A DNA stretch of 64,000 nt from HK1 sp965215295 (GTDB lineage: Bacteria; Pseudomonadota; Gammaproteobacteria; HK1), in NCBI GenBank assembly GCA_965215295.1, contig OZ244045.1, positions 3,720,001 through 3,784,000 of the forward strand, written 5' to 3'. The position numbers and the translations under genes were made by a program. Within the stretch, counting starts at the first letter, position 1. Each line of letters starts with the position of its first letter. A model generated the notes under the pieces. The model did no database searches. It was given only the letters and a program-made list of their open reading frames with translations, and was not told the DNA's origin. This document shows positions 30,301 through 39,428 of the stretch, piece by piece.

Positions 30301-30678
30301 GGTGAAGACGGATGTCAGCTCCGAGTGCCCACCAAACGTTCGCGGACGCAACCCGCGCCCGCGAACGCGCGGCCCGAGGGCTCGGGCCGCGCCGGGTTGC
30401 GGGCCGCCACCGCCGGCCGCCGCCCGCTTGGCTTCAGAAGCGAACCCGCAGGCGCGCCGCCACGGCGTGCACCGGCTCGCCTTCCACCTCCATCCCCGCA
30501 TAGCCCAACCGCAGGCGCCACCCCTCCGAGCGCATCGCGGTCACACTCGCCCCGAGGGCGTGCACCGTGCCCGGCATCCCCCGCGCCCGCGCCCGGCTCG
30601 TGAAGCTCAGCACCCCGGCCCGGTCGGACTGGCGCAGGTCGAACACACCGGTGTCCGCGGTCCGGGTGCGCATCGTGC
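30297..30678. repeat. 382-bp direct repeat, copy 1 (autotransporter 3' end plus downstream)
   Basis: This copy covers the last ~80 codons of the autotransporter gene and ~137 bp beyond its stop. Copy 2 is at 35195-35576 in the same orientation, with no indels and about a dozen mismatches by eye. The two copies flank the whole autotransporter gene and its promoter. Confidence 0.9.
30367..30392 (-). terminator. Hairpin downstream of the autotransporter gene
   Basis: A perfect 12-bp inverted repeat (GCGCGGCCCGAG, 2-base loop, CTCGGGCCGCGC) lies about 42 nt after the autotransporter stop. An outer 8-bp arm (GCAACCCG / CGGGTTGC) extends it. There is no U-run, so termination is inferred from position and strength. 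Confidence 0.45.
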
Positions 30679-33600
30679 TCACGTGCAGCGTCGGCCGCCA
30701 CCGAAGCGCGCCCGCCCTGCCCAGCCACCGCGAGGGCGCCAGCTCCAGCCCCGCCTTCCAGCCTTGGTAGCGCTGCGAGAGCCCCGGGACCTCCGCCCGC
30801 AACGCGGCGCCCTGCGCCGTGTACGCGCCCTGGTCCACCTGCCCGGAGTACAACGACATCGACGGTGTGGCCCGCATCCCGCCCAGGGCGAGCCGCGCGC
30901 CGGCCTTCACGCCCACGTGGTCCTGCACGAGGTCGTGGCTTCCGCCCAGCACTCCGCCGGCCACCGGGTTCTCGAACAGCGAGCGGGCGCGCCACCGTCC
31001 GTGCGACACGCTCGTCTTCGCGAACAGCGTGCGTCCGCTCCAGCCGCCCCGCGCCGCGTACCAGCCCCCTTCGAGGCTCGCTCCGAACCCGGAGGCCGGA
31101 CCGGGCCGCGACGACGCCGCCATGTCGGGCAGCGCGGCCACGCCGAAGTGGAACCCTCGCCCGAGCTCGGCGTCCAGCCCCATCGCCACCCCCCGCACCG
31201 TCCCCTCGGCGCCGCCGGCCAGCACCGGCGAGTCGCCGGTCAAGGCCCGCGTCCAGCCCTCGACCCCGCCGGCCCGCGACCGGGTTTCGTGGGAGGACCC
31301 GGACCGCAGGTCGGCGAACGACGTGCGCGTCCCCCCGTCCGTCCTGTGCTCTTCCCACGCCGCGGCCTCGTCCTCCTCGGAGTCGAACCAGTTGTACAGC
31401 AAGGCGCCCAACAGGACGCTACCTCCCACGAAGGCGACGGTCTTGCCGTCGCTGTCGTCGTCGCTGCCGCCGGAAGACGGAGCAGGCTCCTCGGGAGTAG
31501 GCGACTCGGGAGCAGACGGCTCTTCGGGAGTGGCGGCAGGTGGTTCGGGAGTGGGGACCGACGGATCGATCGCAATCGACGTGTCCGCCTGAACCATGGC
31601 CATCCCCTCGGCGCCGACGGTGCCGATGTCCTGTTCCTCCGACCCGGTCCCCGTCTTCAGGCCGACCTCATCCACCGACTCCGCCCTTTCTTCGGCAGTG
31701 GCGCGCTGCAAGACATTCGTGTCTTCACCGAGCACATCGATGGACGTCTCCGGGTCCCGAAGCCGGTTCTCGATCGCCTCGCGCTGCCGCGCTGCCGCAG
31801 AGGCGATCTGGATCGACATCGCCGGGTCGTCCTCCCCCTGGAAGACCACCCCGCCCCCGGCGGTGATCCGGCCATGCCGGTCGGCGTCCTCGATGATGTT
31901 GCCGACTTCGATGACGAGCCGGCTTTCGTCGAGAACGGTGACGGTGCCCTCCTCGCCGAGATTCAGGTGCCCGGCCAGGATCAGGTCGCCCTCCTCCAGG
32001 TTCACGGCGCTGCCCGAGAACTGCACGTCGTTCACCCGTGCGGCGCCCGCGCCCCGCTTGTACATCGTCTCGAGCCCACTGACCGTTCCCTCGATGCGGG
32101 ACAATCCGCCGCCCTGCATCACGAGCTCGTCGCGTCCGGGGCCGAAGTCCACGGCGCCGTCGATGACGCTGCCGCCCGCGACCGTCAACCGGGCGCCGTT
32201 GACCGCCTGCGTCAGGTCGACGCGCCCGGTCAGGGTGCTGCCGTCGATGACGTCGAGTGCGACGGCGTCGAGGCCGCTGCCCCCGACGAGGCGCACGGCG
32301 GTCGGCGCCTCGACCCCGACCCGCGCGCCGCCCTCGACCCGCACCGCGATGCGCCCCATGTCACCGGTCTCGGCCAGGATGCCGACCCCGCCTTCGTCCA
32401 CCTCGCCGGTGGCCGGGTCGTCGGCATGGCTCGCCGTGACCTCGCCGCCGGTCAGGGTCACCGTGGCCGCGCCGGTCCCGGAGGTGCCGGCGTAAAGGCC
32501 CACCGCCCCGGCCCCGCTCACCGTGACCCGGCCGGTGTTGACCACCGTCGCGTCCCCCGCGTTCCCGATGGTGACCTGCGGGTCAGACGTGAAGAACACG
32601 GCAGCAACACCGTTCGCGTTCGCCGCACTGCCCGCCCCGTCTGCCGGCAGAGCGCCCGAGGTCATGATCGTGCCGCGGTTCTCCGCCCGGGCCGAGCCCG
32701 AGGAGTCCACCGTCCCCGAACCGCTGACGAAGATGCCCGCGACAAGCCCGCCCGACCCGTCTCCTTCCGTCTCGATCGTGGCGTCCGCCTCGTTCATCGC
32801 ACGAGCAAGGTTGGGGTTGTCGGCGGTCCCGCCGTTGCGCGCGATGGCGACCACGGCGTCCGCGTTCCACCCGTGGGTGATGACCGTGCCCCGGTTGTCC
32901 ACCCGCGCCCTCGCGGACGTGCGGCTGCCATCGTTCTCGATCTCGGCGAACAGGCCGAAGGCCCGGGCGCCCATGGTCTCCACCCGCCCGGTCTCCTCGT
33001 TCTCGACGAGCGCGTTGGCCGACGCGGACCAGGCCCAAGTGCCGCGAGCGCCGATCAACGTGCCCACGTAGCCGGGGAGATCATCGACCGCGTCGGTCTG
33101 ATGAGTGGTGACCCGCCCCTGGTTGACGATGCTTGCCGGACCGCCTTCGCTCCAGGCGCCAAGGCCGGTCGCCGCCGTCCCGTGGGTGTCGACGACGCCG
33201 CCCACCTCGTTCCTGGCCGATGCCGAGCCCGACCCCTGCGTGAAAGCGGCCAGGCCAGTGGCGCCACGGTAAGTGTCCCTGTCACTGTCCTGCCGGTCGA
33301 TCGGGAAGGCGTCACCGCGGGTGGTGATGCGGCCCCGGTTGACGCTCTCCGCGTCGCCGCTGCCGAAGGCGTCGGCTTCGACGCCCCGAGAGCCCTTGCC
33401 GTGGGTCTCGACCACGCCCGTCCTGTCGTTGAGCGCTGTCGCACGGAAGGCACTCCCTTCGTCGGTGACGGCAAACACGCCCTGGGCGAGACCAAAGGTG
33501 TCTTCGTTGAAGGAGCCGTCTCCGCGAACGGTGATGCTCCCGCGGTTGATCGCGGTGGCCGAGTCGTCGGTCGTGCCCTCCTGGTTTTGCGCGCGCAGGC

Positions 33601-34963
33601 CATCCGCCGCAACGCCCTCGGTGACGATCGTCGCGCCCTCGTGGTTGACGGCGCGGGCCGACCCGTGCTGCGACCAGGCGGACACTCCATGTGACTGCCG
33701 GAGTGCGCTGTCCACCCCGCCGGTCGTGGTGATGTCGCCCTGGTTCTCGGCCTCCGCCCGGCCGGAGGATCCCTCGTGGGAGACGCTCAGTCCCCGTGCG
33801 CCGGTGCCCTCGGTCCGGATCGTGCCCCCCGCTTCGTTGACCGCCCGCGCCGTCCCATCTCCAGTGACCCATACGGCGACGGCGTGGGCATTCCGGGTGC
33901 CGCCACCGGACCGGACGGCCCCATCGCCGGTGGTGGTGATCGACCCGCGGTTGATCGCGGTCGCCGATCCCGTTCCCGACGGAAGGCAATCTTCGCTCTC
34001 CCAGTTGCACGAGCCGGCCGTGAGCCCCCGGGCGCCGGTGCCCTCGGTGCGGATCGTGCCCCCCGCTTCGTTGACGGCTTCCGTCGTCCCGGCGCCGGCG
34101 CTGTTGCTGGCCCGGACGGCATCGGAGTGTCTGCCGGTGTCATCCAAGTCGCCTGTCGTGGTGACCGATCCGCGGTTGACGACCCTCGCCGTCGCCGTCT
34201 CCCCGGAGGTGTTTATGAAGAGACCGCTACCTCCCATTCCACTGGTCTCGATGGTGGCGCCCGCTTCGTTGGTGGCCTCCACATTGGCATGATTCGACGA
34301 GATGCGTATCGCGTCGCTGTCTCCCGCTTCGTCTGCGTCCTCGGTGACGATCGACCCGAAGTTGCGTATCCGCACCCGGCGGCCCGGCGCGTCGTCATCG
34401 ACGTAGACCCTGATGCCGCGCCCACCGCCGGTCGTCTGGATGTCGGCATGGAAGTCGAGGCGCAGTTCGTTCGGGGGGTCGCTTTCAAAGCGCGCATTGA
34501 TGCCGTCGTCGTCGTCGGCGCCCCGGATCGTGCCCTTGACGACCCCATAAGTGAGGGTATCGGAGCCAACCTCATCGAAATCGAGTCTGGCGCCGCTACC
34601 GCCTACTTCAAGAACGATCTTGCTGCGGCCATTATCGAGCACGTTGGCGCCGCCGTCCGCAAGGTAATCGCCGTAGCTGTCGTCGAAGTCGTCGAGGGTG
34701 ATCCGGTCACCTGCGCCATCGCCGGTGCAGGCGGCAAGGAAATCGATATCCGAAGCGCTCGACCCCGGGGTGAAGGTGACGCCGTCGGCGCCGAGGGTGC
34801 CCCGTTGGGCGGGTTCGCACTCCAAGACCGCGAGGGCGGGGGCTCCGGTGAGGAGGAGAGTCGCCGCAAGGGCGACGGAGGGGATTACGTCAGGAAGTGC
34901 ACAAAATGTGCGGGGGGGGGGGGGGGGGGGGGTAGGTAGGTTGAATGAAACTATCGTTTCCAC
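30434..34963 (-). CDS. Autotransporter with beta-helix passenger; likely phase-variable through a poly-C tract
   Basis: The protein has 1,509 residues from the GTG used here. It runs in order: a Pro tract coded by 21 C; a signal peptide (VALAATLLLTGAPALA); a passenger of ~1,050 residues with many NRGSITTTG and EAGGTIRTEGTGARGL-type turns, as in right-handed beta-helices; a Ser/Pro/Asp linker with a hydrophobic stretch (TVAFVGGSVLLGALLYNW); and a C-terminal barrel of ~300 residues ending LRVRF. It should export itself to the surface, probably as an adhesin or shield. The best start by ribosome-binding site is the ATG at 34967 (GGAGG 8 nt away), but in this sequence that ATG is out of frame and stops soon after the tract. 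Twenty or 23 C would join it to the signal peptide. The GTG at 34963 is in frame now but poorly spaced. Confidence 0.88.
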   Translation of the reverse strand: METIVSFNLPTPPPPPPRTFCALPDVIPSVALAATLLLTGAPALAVLECEPAQRGTLGADGVTFTPGSSASDIDFLAACTGDGAGDRITLDDFDDSYGDYLADGGANVLDNGRSKIVLEVGGSGARLDFDEVGSDTLTYGVVKGTIRGADDDDGINARFESDPPNELRLDFHADIQTTGGGRGIRVYVDDDAPGRRVRIRNFGSIVTEDADEAGDSDAIRISSNHANVEATNEAGATIETSGMGGSGLFINTSGETATARVVNRGSVTTTGDLDDTGRHSDAVRASNSAGAGTTEAVNEAGGTIRTEGTGARGLTAGSCNWESEDCLPSGTGSATAINRGSITTTGDGAVRSGGGTRNAHAVAVWVTGDGTARAVNEAGGTIRTEGTGARGLSVSHEGSSGRAEAENQGDITTTGGVDSALRQSHGVSAWSQHGSARAVNHEGATIVTEGVAADGLRAQNQEGTTDDSATAINRGSITVRGDGSFNEDTFGLAQGVFAVTDEGSAFRATALNDRTGVVETHGKGSRGVEADAFGSGDAESVNRGRITTRGDAFPIDRQDSDRDTYRGATGLAAFTQGSGSASARNEVGGVVDTHGTAATGLGAWSEGGPASIVNQGRVTTHQTDAVDDLPGYVGTLIGARGTWAWSASANALVENEETGRVETMGARAFGLFAEIENDGSRTSARARVDNRGTVITHGWNADAVVAIARNGGTADNPNLARAMNEADATIETEGDGSGGLVAGIFVSGSGTVDSSGSARAENRGTIMTSGALPADGAGSAANANGVAAVFFTSDPQVTIGNAGDATVVNTGRVTVSGAGAVGLYAGTSGTGAATVTLTGGEVTASHADDPATGEVDEGGVGILAETGDMGRIAVRVEGGARVGVEAPTAVRLVGGSGLDAVALDVIDGSTLTGRVDLTQAVNGARLTVAGGSVIDGAVDFGPGRDELVMQGGGLSRIEGTVSGLETMYKRGAGAARVNDVQFSGSAVNLEEGDLILAGHLNLGEEGTVTVLDESRLVIEVGNIIEDADRHGRITAGGGVVFQGEDDPAMSIQIASAAARQREAIENRLRDPETSIDVLGEDTNVLQRATAEERAESVDEVGLKTGTGSEEQDIGTVGAEGMAMVQADTSIAIDPSVPTPEPPAATPEEPSAPESPTPEEPAPSSGGSDDDSDGKTVAFVGGSVLLGALLYNWFDSEEDEAAAWEEHRTDGGTRTSFADLRSGSSHETRSRAGGVEGWTRALTGDSPVLAGGAEGTVRGVAMGLDAELGRGFHFGVAALPDMAASSRPGPASGFGASLEGGWYAARGGWSGRTLFAKTSVSHGRWRARSLFENPVAGGVLGGSHDLVQDHVGVKAGARLALGGMRATPSMSLYSGQVDQGAYTAQGAALRAEVPGLSQRYQGWKAGLELAPSRWLGRAGALRWRPTLHVSTMRTRTADTGVFDLRQSDRAGVLSFTSRARARGMPGTVHALGASVTAMRSEGWRLRLGYAGMEVEGEPVHAVAARLRVRF
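34912..34932. repeat. Homopolymer of 21 G (poly-C on the coding strand)
   Basis: Twenty-one consecutive G on the plus strand lie within the first codons of the autotransporter, before the signal peptide. Tracts this long slip readily during replication, and such tracts inside surface-protein genes are a known basis for phase variation. The exact length may also be a sequencing artefact. Confidence 0.9.
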
Positions 34964-35035
34964 ACATGCGGTATTCCTCCGTTCCGGGTAGTGACGCCCT
35001 CGCGCCCGTGCACGAGGACTGTATGACGACCGTAT

Positions 35036-35063
35036 GCTGTAGCCAGCGGATTCCGATTGTCAA
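35036..35063 (-). promoter_or_regulatory. Candidate sigma-70 promoter of the autotransporter
   Basis: On the minus strand a perfect TTGACA (35063-35058) is followed after 16 bp by TACAGC (35041-36). This would give a leader of about 60 nt before the ATG at 34967. The -10 match is weak. Confidence 0.4.
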
Positions 35064-35088
35064 CACGCGCACGCACACACGCACACAC
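35063..35088. repeat. 26-bp alternating purine-pyrimidine (CA/CG) run
   Basis: A strictly alternating run of CA and CG steps abuts the candidate -35 box of the autotransporter promoter. It can slip in length and favours Z-DNA, so it may influence the promoter. Such an effect is inference. Confidence 0.6.
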
Positions 35089-35194
35089 TCTCCCGCGCGG
35101 TCCGGCAACCTCCCGGCATCGACGGCGGTGGGCAGGAAGCCACGGACCGCTCCGTTCACGGGCGTCCACCAAACGTCCGCGGGCGCAACGATTG

Positions 35195-35576
35195 CGAGGG
35201 TGAAGACGGGCGTCAGCTCCGAGTGCCCACCGAACATTCGCGGGCGCAACCCGCGCCCGCGAACGCGCGGCCCGAGGGCTCGGGCCGCGCAGGATTGCGG
35301 GCCGCCACCGCCGGCCGCCGCCCGCTTGGCTTCAGAAGCGAACCCGCAGGCGCGCCGCCACGGCGTGCACCGGCTCGCCGTCCACCTCCATCCCCGCATA
35401 GCCCAACCGCAGGCGCCATCCCTCCGAGCGCATCGCGGTCACGCTCGCCCCGAGGGCGTGCACCGTGCCCGGCATCCCCCGCGCCCGAGCCCGGCTCGTG
35501 AAGCTCAGCACCCCGGCCCGGTCGGACTGGCGCAGGTCGAACACACCGGTGTCCGCGGTCCGGGTGCGCATCGTGC
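35195..35576 (-). pseudogene. 382-bp direct repeat, copy 2: truncated autotransporter 3' end
   Basis: This is copy 2 of the duplication. On the minus strand it encodes 79 residues of barrel (MRTRTADTGVFDLRQSDRAG to ARLRVRF, stop at 35332), differing from the intact gene by one residue (MEVDGEP for MEVEGEP). It has no start or passenger and joins directly to cobN codons at about 35576. It is either the leftover of a second tandem autotransporter or a copied fragment. cobN reads into it in another frame and stops at 35505. Confidence 0.85.
35265..35290 (-). terminator. Hairpin in duplication copy 2, now downstream of cobN
   Basis: The same 12-bp perfect inverted repeat as at 30367-30392. It is now about 215 nt after the cobN stop on the same strand, so the duplicated fragment may have supplied cobN with a terminator. 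The outer arm is broken by mismatches in this copy. Confidence 0.4.
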
Positions 35577-38500
35577 CGCGGTGGCGCGCAGCGTGTGCAG
35601 CGCGGAGTTCGACCGTGGCCTCCAGAGTCCCCGCTCCGCCGCCTCCAGGAAGCGCTCGGCCATCTCGCGCAGGGCGTCGGGGTTCTTCCGCTCCAGGAAC
35701 TCCAGCACCGACTCGTCCTCCATGAACGCCGCGTGGACCGCATCGAAGTGATGGTCTTCCACCATGCCGGTGGTGGCGGCGAAGGCGAAGAGGTAGTCGA
35801 GGGTCGCCGCCATCTCGAACGCGCCCTTGTAGCCGTGGCGCCGCATCGCCCCGATCCATTTCGGGTTGACGACCCGCGCCCGCACCACCAGGGCGATCTC
35901 CTCCTTCAAGGCCCTGATCCGGGGGGTCTCGGGGCGTGAATGGTCGCTGTGGTAGACCGCCGGACGCTCGCCGCTCAGGTGCCTGACGGTCGCGGTCAAC
36001 CCCCCCTCGAACTGGTAGTAGTCGTCGGAGTCGAGCAGGTCGTGTTCCCGGTTGTCTTGGTTGTGGAGCACCGCCTGCACGCCGGCCAGCCGGGTCTCGA
36101 ACAGTCCGTGCTCGGCCGTCCCGTGCGCGCCGGCGCCGTAGGCGTAGCCTCCCCAGGCGAGGTAGGCGCGGGCGAGGTCGGCCTCGGTCTCCCAGCCGCG
36201 CTCGTCGATCAACGCTTGCAGGCCGGCTCCGTACGCGCCGGGCTTGGAGCCGAACACGCGGAAGCCGGCGCGGCGCGCGGCCGTCGCTCCGTCGACGCCG
36301 GCCGCCACCAGCCGGGCCGCCTCGGCGCGGGTGCTCGCCGCCAGCGGATTGGACCGCTCCGGCTCGTCGAGGGCCGCCACCGCCCGCGCGGCCGAGTCGA
36401 ACAGGTCGATCTGGGACGGGAAGGCGTCGCGGAAGAAGCCGGAGATGCGCAGCGTCACGTCGACCCGGGGGCGGTCGAGCAGGTCGAGCGGCAACACCTC
36501 GAACCCGGTCACGCGCCTCGACGCCACCTCCCAGGCCGGCTTCACGCCCATCAACGCCAGAGCCTGCGCGAGGTCGTCGCCGCCGGTCCGCATGTTCGCG
36601 GTGCCCCACGCGGAGAGCGCGATGCGCTTCGGCCAGGCCCCGTGCTCCTGCCGATAGCGCTCCAGCAGGAGCGACGCCGACTTCCAGCCGAGCTTCCAGG
36701 CGGCCGGGGTCGGCACCGTGCGGGTGTCGACCGAGTAGAAGTTCCGGCCCGTGGGCAGCACGTCGAGGCGGCCCCGGGTGGGCGCGCCCGAGGGGCCCGG
36801 CGGCAGGAACTTCGCATCGAGGGCATGACGGCACGCGTCGAGCTCGGCCGGGCCCGAGGCGACGACCCGCGGCCGCAGGTCGTGCTCGACGAAGTCCAGC
36901 ACCGCGCGGGCGCGCGACCAGCCGGTCCCGGGTTGCTCCGCGCCCTCGATGAGCAGTCCGGCCAGGAGCTCCAGCCGTTCGACGGTGTCGCCGCAGGTGC
37001 GCCACGGCGCCGGCGACCGCGCGGCGAGCGCCGCGGGGCGGGGTCCCCGCCAGCGATCCCCCGGATTCGCGGACAGCGGATCGAAGTCCCCCAGATCCAG
37101 ATCGGCGGCGAGCGCGCGCGTGAGCGAGGCGTCGGCGGGCTCGGTGTCGCCGCGCGGCAGCCGGACCATCGACGCCAGGAGGTCGGTCAGCGGCGTTCCC
37201 TGCGGCGCGCGGCCGAACACGTGCAGGCCGCCGCGGATCTGCATCTCCTTCAGCTCGCACAGATGGCCGTCCAGCTTGGAGAGTGCGGTGTCGGGGTCGT
37301 CCGCGGCCTCGATGCCGCAGTCCCGGTCCAGGCCGACGTGGGCGGCCAGCGCCAGGATCTCCTCGCGCAGTAGCCGGAGCCGGCGCGGGTCCACGCCGGC
37401 CGCCTCGAAGTACTCGTCGACCAGCAGCTCCAGCTCCGCCAGCGGGCCGTAGGTCTCGGCCCGGGTGAGCGGCGGCGTGAGGTGGTCGACGATGACCGCC
37501 TGCGCCCGCCGCTTGGCCTGGCTGCCCTCGCCGGGGTCGTTGACGATGAACGGGTAGAGGTGCGGCAGCGGCCCGAAGACCGCCTCCGGGAAGCACGCCT
37601 CGCCCAGGGCCAGCGCCTTGCCCGGCAGCCACTCCAGGTTGCCGTGCTTGCCCATGTGGATGACGGCGTGCACGTCCCGCACGATGCGCAGCCACGCGTA
37701 GAACGCGAAGTAGCCGTGCGGGGGCGCCAGGTCGGGGTCGTGGTAGGTCGCCTGCGGGTCGATGTTGTAGCCGCGCGCCGGCTGCAGGCCGATGACCACG
37801 TTGCCGCACTCGAACGCGGGCAGGGCGAACTCGTCGGAGGCGGCGAGGTAGAACGGGTCGTGCCGGGGCTCGCCCCAGCGTTCGTCGACGCCGCGGCGCA
37901 CCGGCGCCGGCAGCGCGTCGAAGAACCGGCGGTACGCGCGCAGGCTCAGGGTGACCGATATCTCGCGGCCGTCCCGCGCGGCGTTGGTCGGCCCGCGGCG
38001 GAGCCTCCCGATCAGTGCGTCGCCGTCGGGCGGGAGGTCCGCGACGGCATGGCCCGCGCGTTCGAGGGCGCGCAGCAGCTCGACCACGCTGGCGGGGGTA
38101 TCCAGTCCGACCCCGTTGCCGATCCGGCCGTCGCGGTTCGGGTAGTTGGCGAGGACGACCGCGAGGCGGCGCCGTTCGACCGGCGTGCGGCCCAGCCGCA
38201 GCCAGCCCGCGGCGAGGCGCGCGACGAAGTCGACTCGGTCGGGCACCGGCTCGTAGACGACGAGCGGGCACTGCGTGGACTCGTCGAAGCGGGCCTCGCC
38301 CTTGAAGGAGACCGCGCGGGAGAGGATCCGCCCGTCGACCTCGGGCAATGCCACGTTCATGGCGATGTCCCGGGCGGAGAGTCCCCGGGTGCCGGCGCGC
38401 CAGTCCTTCTCGTTGCCGCCGGAGAACACCACCTGGAGCACGGGCGCTCCCGTGGCGTTCAGCGGCGAGTCGACCGTCGGCCGTCCCGGCGTGGAGACGG

Positions 38501-39305
38501 CGAAGCCGGTGCCGTTCAGCACCACGCCCGCCCCGCTCTCGGCCAGCAGCGACTCGACGACGCCGGCCGCGACCGGGTCCTTCAGGCTCGTGCAGTACAG
38601 CGGCAGGCAGTCGACCCCGTGGCGCCCGAGCGCGTCGATCAGCGCGCGGACGGGAGCGAGGTTGCCGGCCTGCACCAGGGCGCGATAGAAGACCAGCGCC
38701 GCCACCGGCCGGTCCTTCGTCCGGACGCTTCGCAGGTCGTCCAGGCCGGGGTTGTCCAGGCCGGGCCGGTAGATGCCCGCGCGCGGCAGCTCGGCCGGCT
38801 CCCGCCAGTCGAACCGGCGGCCGATCAGCGTTGCGGCGCAGGCGAGGAAGCTCCTGGCGTTGGCGGTCCCGCCGTGCAGCAGGAAATGCCAGAGGCGCCG
38901 ATACGTCTCGACGCCGACGGTGGAGTGCGCGGCCAGCTCCGGGTCGGGCTGATCGTCGCCGGGCAGCAGCACGACGGTGGCGCCGGTGCCCGCGCAGGTC
39001 CGGACGACCTGTTCGACCCCGTAGGGCCAGTAGGACTTCCCGCCGAGCAGGCGCACGATGACGAGCCTTGCCTCGGCGACGATCGCGTCGCAGTAGAGGT
39101 CGACCGAGGCGTTGTGCGAAAGCTGCATGAGGTTGGCGAGACGCACGGCGGGAAACGTCTCGCCGAGGGTCTCGCGCGCCGCCGCCAGCGCGGCGAGCTC
39201 CGTGTCGGCGGCCGAGAGGACGACGATCTCGCCGGGAGTCTGGCCGAGGTCGACGGCCTCGCCGCCGTCGGCGACGACTCCGGGCTGCGCCTTGAGGAGA
39301 TGCAT
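35505..39305 (-). CDS. cobN: Cobaltochelatase subunit CobN with replaced C-terminus
   Basis: The protein has 1,266 residues, the usual CobN size. CobN is the large subunit of the ATP-dependent chelatase that inserts cobalt into hydrogenobyrinate a,c-diamide in aerobic B12 synthesis, with CobS and CobT, which are not in this window. CobN-like stretches include VFYRALVQAGNLAPVRALID, YPNRDGRIGNGVGLDTPAS, HAVIHMGKHGNLEWLPGKAL, SAWGTANMRTGGDD and NQDNREHDLLDSDDYYQFEGG. The start at 39305 follows GGAG. About 1,243 residues are native; the final ~23, beginning near ARCAPGPRTPVCSTC, are read from the duplicated autotransporter fragment in a foreign frame. The core ends at GLWRPRSNSALHTLRATAAR, close to a normal CobN end, so activity is probably kept. 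It lies 123 bp downstream of cobW, in the same operon. Confidence 0.93.
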   Translation of the reverse strand: MHLLKAQPGVVADGGEAVDLGQTPGEIVVLSAADTELAALAAARETLGETFPAVRLANLMQLSHNASVDLYCDAIVAEARLVIVRLLGGKSYWPYGVEQVVRTCAGTGATVVLLPGDDQPDPELAAHSTVGVETYRRLWHFLLHGGTANARSFLACAATLIGRRFDWREPAELPRAGIYRPGLDNPGLDDLRSVRTKDRPVAALVFYRALVQAGNLAPVRALIDALGRHGVDCLPLYCTSLKDPVAAGVVESLLAESGAGVVLNGTGFAVSTPGRPTVDSPLNATGAPVLQVVFSGGNEKDWRAGTRGLSARDIAMNVALPEVDGRILSRAVSFKGEARFDESTQCPLVVYEPVPDRVDFVARLAAGWLRLGRTPVERRRLAVVLANYPNRDGRIGNGVGLDTPASVVELLRALERAGHAVADLPPDGDALIGRLRRGPTNAARDGREISVTLSLRAYRRFFDALPAPVRRGVDERWGEPRHDPFYLAASDEFALPAFECGNVVIGLQPARGYNIDPQATYHDPDLAPPHGYFAFYAWLRIVRDVHAVIHMGKHGNLEWLPGKALALGEACFPEAVFGPLPHLYPFIVNDPGEGSQAKRRAQAVIVDHLTPPLTRAETYGPLAELELLVDEYFEAAGVDPRRLRLLREEILALAAHVGLDRDCGIEAADDPDTALSKLDGHLCELKEMQIRGGLHVFGRAPQGTPLTDLLASMVRLPRGDTEPADASLTRALAADLDLGDFDPLSANPGDRWRGPRPAALAARSPAPWRTCGDTVERLELLAGLLIEGAEQPGTGWSRARAVLDFVEHDLRPRVVASGPAELDACRHALDAKFLPPGPSGAPTRGRLDVLPTGRNFYSVDTRTVPTPAAWKLGWKSASLLLERYRQEHGAWPKRIALSAWGTANMRTGGDDLAQALALMGVKPAWEVASRRVTGFEVLPLDLLDRPRVDVTLRISGFFRDAFPSQIDLFDSAARAVAALDEPERSNPLAASTRAEAARLVAAGVDGATAARRAGFRVFGSKPGAYGAGLQALIDERGWETEADLARAYLAWGGYAYGAGAHGTAEHGLFETRLAGVQAVLHNQDNREHDLLDSDDYYQFEGGLTATVRHLSGERPAVYHSDHSRPETPRIRALKEEIALVVRARVVNPKWIGAMRRHGYKGAFEMAATLDYLFAFAATTGMVEDHHFDAVHAAFMEDESVLEFLERKNPDALREMAERFLEAAERGLWRPRSNSALHTLRATAARCAPGPRTPVCSTCASPTGPGC

Positions 39306-39428
39306 GATGCTCCGGCCTCCGTCGCGCCCGTCACCGGCCCGTCGCCGGGGATGTTGTCGCCGGCGGCGCCCGGTGGCGCTTCGGGAGGTCCATGCGGTCC
39401 GGGGCGGTTCAGGGTGATCCAGGGCGGT

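Noticed and set aside
35195..35576. Second functional autotransporter
   Set aside because: Only 79 barrel residues remain and there is no start, signal or passenger.
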